Shown here piece by piece: positions 13,986 to 17,050 of a stretch of DNA of 17,050 nucleotides; the stretch's first letter is position 1, and each line of letters starts with the position of its first letter. The stretch is from an uncultured Odoribacter sp. (GTDB taxonomy: Bacteria > Bacteroidota > Bacteroidia > Bacteroidales > Marinifilaceae), in NCBI GenBank assembly GCA_947039985.1, contig CAMRAP010000012.1, positions 1-17,050 on the forward strand. The letters run 5' to 3'. The translations under genes and the position numbers were made by a program. The notes beneath the pieces were generated by a model. That model saw nothing but the letters and a program-made list of their open reading frames with translations. It had not been told where the DNA came from and did not search any database.

Positions 13986-15311
13986 ATGTTTGATAATCTA
14001 TCGGAAAGATTAGAACGTTCGTTCAAAATATTAAAAGGTCAAGGTTCAATCACGGAACTAAATGTGGCTGAAACCCTAAAAGAGGTAAGACGCTCTTTGC
14101 TTGATGCCGACGTTAATTACAAGGTGGCGAAGGATTTCACCAGTAGAGTGAAAGAAAAGGCTCTAGGTATGGATGTACTTACAGCAGTGAAGCCCGGTCA
14201 GATGATGGTGAAAATCGTACATGATGAATTGGCCGAATTGATGGGGGGACATAATATTGAGGTGGATGTTACGGCTAAGCCTGCCATCATTTTAATGGCT
14301 GGTTTGCAAGGTTCTGGTAAAACTACTTTTTCTGGTAAATTTGCAAATTTATTAAAAACAAAGAAGGCTAAGAATCCTTTATTAGTGGCTTGTGACGTTT
14401 ATCGTCCTGCTGCCGTTGAGCAGTTGAGAGTCTTAGGTGAGCAAATCGGAGTACCTGTATATAGCGATGAAGCATCTAAAAATCCAGTTCAGATAGCACA
14501 AGATGCCATTAAGCATGCAAAATCAAATGGTTATGATGTTGTGATTGTCGATACGGCTGGTCGTTTGGCTATTGACGAGGAGATGATGAAGGAGATTGAG
14601 GCGGTTAAAAAGGCAATCACTCCGAATGAGATCTTGTTTGTTGTGGATGCAATGACTGGTCAGGATGCTGTAAATACCGCTCGTGAATTTAACGAACGTC
14701 TTGATTTTAGTGGTGTTATTCTAACGAAATTAGATGGAGACACCCGTGGTGGTGCTGCTATTTCTATTCGTACGGTGGTGAATAAGCCCATTAAATATGT
14801 CGGAACTGGAGAGAAGCTTGATGCCTTGGATGCTTTCCATCCGGAGCGTATGGCAGACCGTATTCTTGGAATGGGGGACATTGTTTCTTTGGTGGAGAGA
14901 GCGCAAGAGCAGTTTGATGCTGAAGAGGCTAAGAAATTACAGAAAAAAATATCTCGCAATCAGTTTGATTTTAATGACTTCTTGAGTCAGATTCAACAAA
15001 TAAAGAAAATGGGTAACATCAAGGATCTAGCTGCTATGATACCTGGTGTTGGAAAAGCTTTAAAGGATGTAGATATTGATGATGACGCATTTAAAGGAGT
15101 TGAAGCAATTATACATTCTATGACTCCAGCAGAGCGAGTGAATCCTGCTCTTCTTAATGGAGCTCGGCGCACACGTATTGCAAAAGGAAGTGGAACGACC
15201 GTTCAAGAGGTGAATCGTCTATTGAAACAGTTCGAGGATTCTAAGAAGATGATGAAGATGATGTCGGGTGGTGGAAAAATGATGCGCAATATGCCAAGAA
15301 TGAAACGTTAA
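13986..15311 (+). CDS. ffh: Signal recognition particle protein Ffh (SRP54)
   Basis: GTPase of the signal recognition particle; with 4.5S RNA it recognises signal sequences on nascent chains and delivers them to FtsY at the membrane. The 441 residues are a normal length. The N domain (about 1-95) includes the ALLEADVN-like segment SLLDADVNYKVAKDF. The G domain has GLQGSGKTT (106-114), the insertion region with DVYRPAAVEQL, DTAGR (189-193) and TKLDGD (247-252). The methionine-rich M domain (about 325-441) ends in a run of Met, Gly, Lys and Arg, GGGKMMRNMPRMKR, typical of the signal-peptide and RNA-binding end. Genes on each side are close (19 and 26 bases), suggesting one operon with the ACT-like gene and folD. 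Confidence 0.97.
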   Translation: MFDNLSERLERSFKILKGQGSITELNVAETLKEVRRSLLDADVNYKVAKDFTSRVKEKALGMDVLTAVKPGQMMVKIVHDELAELMGGHNIEVDVTAKPAIILMAGLQGSGKTTFSGKFANLLKTKKAKNPLLVACDVYRPAAVEQLRVLGEQIGVPVYSDEASKNPVQIAQDAIKHAKSNGYDVVIVDTAGRLAIDEEMMKEIEAVKKAITPNEILFVVDAMTGQDAVNTAREFNERLDFSGVILTKLDGDTRGGAAISIRTVVNKPIKYVGTGEKLDALDAFHPERMADRILGMGDIVSLVERAQEQFDAEEAKKLQKKISRNQFDFNDFLSQIQQIKKMGNIKDLAAMIPGVGKALKDVDIDDDAFKGVEAIIHSMTPAERVNPALLNGARRTRIAKGSGTTVQEVNRLLKQFEDSKKMMKMMSGGGKMMRNMPRMKR

Positions 15312-15337
15312 GTTTATAAGTTATAGTTAATAGATAT

Positions 15338-16213
15338 ATGGAATTAATTGACGGTAAAAAGATTTCTGCAGAAATTAAGCAGGAATTAGCAAACGAAGTC
15401 TGCTTGCTGAAAGAGGCAGGGCAGAAGATACCACATTTAGTTGCGGTGCTTGTTGGAAGTGATCCAGCAAGTGAAACCTATGTGGCAAGTAAAGTGAAAT
15501 CTTGTCAAGAGGTAGGTTTTAAAAGTACTGAAATGCGCTACTCCGACGATATAACAGAGGAGCAAGTATTGGAAATTGTAAAGAAACTAAATGAGGATGA
15601 TGATGTTGACGGCTATATCGTACAACTTCCATTGCCTAAGCATATTTCTGAACAGAAGATATTGTTAGCTATTGATCCAAATAAAGATGTTGACGGTTTT
15701 CATCCTTACAATGTTGGGAAAATGGTGACTGGATTACCTACTTATCTACCTGCGACTCCTGCTGGAATTGTAGAATTGTTGAGACGTTATAAAATTCAAA
15801 CTCAGGGTAAGCATTGTGTAGTTATTGGACGTAGTAATATCGTTGGTACTCCGATGTCTGTTTTGATGTCCAGAAAGGATGAATATGCCGATTGTACTGT
15901 CACTATTTGTCATAGTCGCACACAAAATATAAAGGAGTATACATTGAAAGCTGACATCTTGATTGTGGCATTAGGTATTCCCCATTTTGTAACGGCTGAT
16001 ATGGTGAGAGAAGGTGCTGTTGTTGTGGATGTTGGTATCCACCGTGTTCCTTCTGATAAGACAAAATCTGGCTTCCGTTTAGTGGGTGACGTTGATTTTG
16101 AAACGGTTGCTCCGAAATGCTCTTATATCACACCAGTTCCTGGTGGAGTAGGGCCGATGACTATCGTATCTTTATTGCAAAATACATTGAAAGCTTCTAA
16201 AGGTCTAGTTTAA
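15338..16213 (+). CDS. folD: Methylenetetrahydrofolate dehydrogenase / methenyltetrahydrofolate cyclohydrolase
   Basis: Bifunctional FolD, which interconverts 5,10-methylene-, methenyl- and 10-formyl-tetrahydrofolate to supply one-carbon units for purines and formyl-Met-tRNA. Length is 291 residues. The catalytic segment is SETYVASKVKSC with Tyr48 and Lys52. DGYIVQLPLPKHI and DVDGFHPYNVGKM line the folate site. The cofactor-binding domain has GRSNIVGTPMSVLM, and the C-terminus carries PVPGGVGPMTIVSLL. It follows ffh by 26 bases and is closed by a strong terminator, marking the end of this operon. The ffh-folD order is one I associate with Bacteroidales. Confidence 0.97.
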   Translation: MELIDGKKISAEIKQELANEVCLLKEAGQKIPHLVAVLVGSDPASETYVASKVKSCQEVGFKSTEMRYSDDITEEQVLEIVKKLNEDDDVDGYIVQLPLPKHISEQKILLAIDPNKDVDGFHPYNVGKMVTGLPTYLPATPAGIVELLRRYKIQTQGKHCVVIGRSNIVGTPMSVLMSRKDEYADCTVTICHSRTQNIKEYTLKADILIVALGIPHFVTADMVREGAVVVDVGIHRVPSDKTKSGFRLVGDVDFETVAPKCSYITPVPGGVGPMTIVSLLQNTLKASKGLV

Positions 16214-16244
16214 TACTCCAAAGAAGCACAATTATACATAGAAG

Positions 16245-16290
16245 AGCCTTGCAAATGACTTGACATCAACCTGTTTTTGCAAGGCTTTTT
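16245..16290 (+). terminator. Rho-independent terminator after folD
   Basis: An 11-bp perfect stem, AGCCTTGCAAA (16245-16255) with TTTGCAAGGCT (16276-16286), closes a 20-base loop and is followed by a run of five T. It starts about 30 bases after the folD stop. Confidence 0.88.
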
Positions 16291-16297
16291 ACATTTG
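16290..16297 (+). promoter_or_regulatory. Candidate -7 element of the SpmA-like gene
   Basis: TACATTTG fits TAnnTTTG and overlaps the last T of the folD terminator. The predicted start of transcription is near 16304, about 22 bases before the ATG at 16326. No clear -33 element is present. Confidence 0.45.
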
Positions 16298-16325
16298 ACG
16301 TTTTTTACGGCACTAGCTTAATGAC

Positions 16326-17004
16326 ATGGTTCTAAATTACATTTGGATATTCTTTTTTGGTGTAGCATTTATTGTTGCCTTCTATCGTTTACTATTTATG
16401 GGCGATGTAGAAGTTTTTGGAAAGATAATAACATCTACATTCGATATGTCGAAAACAGGATTCGAAATTTCATTAGGTTTGACAGGGGTGTTGACTTTGT
16501 GGATGGGCATTATGAAGATCGGAGAGAAGGGTGGAGCAGTGGGAGTGATGTCTCGTTTGATCGGTCCATTCTTTCGACGTTTGTTTCCTGAGCTCTCCAA
16601 AAACAGTCCAGCACATGGCTCAATCATGATGAATTTAGCTGCGAATATGTTGGGATTGGATAATGCTGCAACTCCAATGGGACTCAAAGCCATGCAGCAG
16701 ATGCAGGAAGTGAATCCTAAAAAAGAGGTCGCTTCGAATGCACAGATTATGTTTTTGGTGTTAAATACCTCTGGTTTAACCATTGTTCCCGTTTCAATCA
16801 TGGTTTATCGAGCACAAATGGGTGCAGTAAACCCAACTGATATATTCATTCCGATCTTAATTGCCACCTATTTTTCCACCATTGTTGGTTTAATCGCTGT
16901 ATCTATTCGTCAAGGAATTAATTTGTTTGATAAAGTGATTCTATCTTATTTGGGTGGATTGTCGGCATTTATAGCTTGTGTGATTTGGTATTTTTCCTCT
17001 CTTG
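16326..17004 (+). CDS. SpmA/SpmB-like nucleoside-recognition (Gate) domain membrane protein, 5' part
   Basis: N-terminal 226 codons of a membrane protein resembling spore maturation protein A. The name comes from Bacillus, but homologues occur in non-spore-formers including Bacteroidota, where SpmA- and SpmB-like halves are often fused into one chain of a little over 400 residues. The transport substrate is unknown. Hydrophobic segments are visible at the N-terminus (YIWIFFFGVAFIVAF), near FEISLGLTGVLTLWMGIMKI, and in the last 60 residues. The hallmark segment is NLAANMLGLDNAATPMGLKA, matching the SpmA Gate-domain motif. The ATG at 16326 was chosen because it opens straight into the first membrane segment and lies after the promoter. 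The frame stays open into the adapter: the residues after Leu226, IGRASCRERV, are translated adapter and must not be counted as protein. Confidence 0.85.
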
Positions 17005-17050
17005 AGATCGGAAGAGCGTCGTGTAGGGAAAGAGTGTTAAGATTAGTGTA
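17005..17050. other. Illumina TruSeq adapter read-through (artefact)
   Basis: From 17005 the sequence starts AGATCGGAAGAGCGTCGTGT and continues through 17037 as the 33-base reverse complement of the TruSeq universal adapter. Next come eight bases, TAAGATTA (17038-17045), then GTGTA, which is where the P5 side of a dual-index adapter resumes. The eight bases are the reverse complement of TAATCTTA, which I recall as index D506 of the TruSeq HT set. The true genomic sequence therefore ends at 17004. Confidence 0.97.

Noticed and set aside
16382..16801. 139-codon minus-strand frame near the end of the window
   Set aside because: It is antisense to the SpmA-like gene, whose Gate-domain motif is clear on the plus strand.
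1..17004. Novel defence system, CRISPR array, insertion sequence or prophage
   Set aside because: No repeat-spacer pattern, transposase, integrase, nuclease or phage gene was seen; all long frames are accounted for by housekeeping or transport genes.
17005..17050. Continuation of the SpmA-like protein to the end of the window
   Set aside because: The last 46 bases match the Illumina TruSeq adapter; the in-frame reading is accidental.

Overview
The window is an AT-rich chromosomal piece from a member of the Bacteroidota, most likely the order Bacteroidales. The evidence is a GldN/PorN type IX secretion gene, a hisG-hisD-hisC-hisB cluster with a fused HisB and a long-form HisG, an ffh-folD pair, and several promoters of the Bacteroidetes type (TAnnTTTG at -7, sometimes TTTG near -33). 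The last 46 bases (17005-17050) are not biological. They match an Illumina TruSeq dual-index adapter, so this is the raw end of an assembled contig.

Layout. (1) 1-612: 3' end of gldN/porN on the plus strand, closed by a symmetric hairpin shared with the convergent neighbour. (2) 613-1956: a minus-strand exported serine peptidase of the S37/S28-like type. (3) 2052-6772: the minus-strand histidine operon, read as promoter, leader peptide, attenuator, hisG, hisD, hisC, hisB. (4) 6812-7855: a minus-strand exported DUF4097-like beta-repeat protein. (5) 7984-10313: a MATE transporter overlapping an atypical PseB/FlaA1-like sugar-nucleotide dehydratase. (6) 10340-13170: an ABC-F ATPase followed by rlmB, both concerned with the ribosome. 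(7) 13239-16290: a putative ACT-domain protein, ffh and folD, ending at a good terminator. (8) 16326-17004: the start of an SpmA/SpmB-like membrane protein, cut off by the adapter.

The most interesting element is the his leader at about 6600-6735. A 17-residue peptide, MNTRLQHFHHHCHHYTR, has six histidines. It lies just downstream of a good Bacteroidetes promoter and ahead of a strong hairpin before hisG. The sequence CAGGTGAG around the leader's stop codon is repeated exactly in the 3' arm of that hairpin, so it can pair with the 5' arm and act as an antiterminator. A further pairing between the His codons and the bases after the stop gives the 1:2 hairpin. This is the full layout of ribosome-mediated attenuation as in the enterobacterial his operon, built from unrelated sequence.

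Most genes are ordinary housekeeping functions. I see no mobile element, CRISPR array, rRNA or tRNA gene. The four his genes supply the first step (HisG), the aminotransferase (HisC), both HisB activities and the final oxidation (HisD). The genes for hisIE, hisA, hisH and hisF are not in the window.
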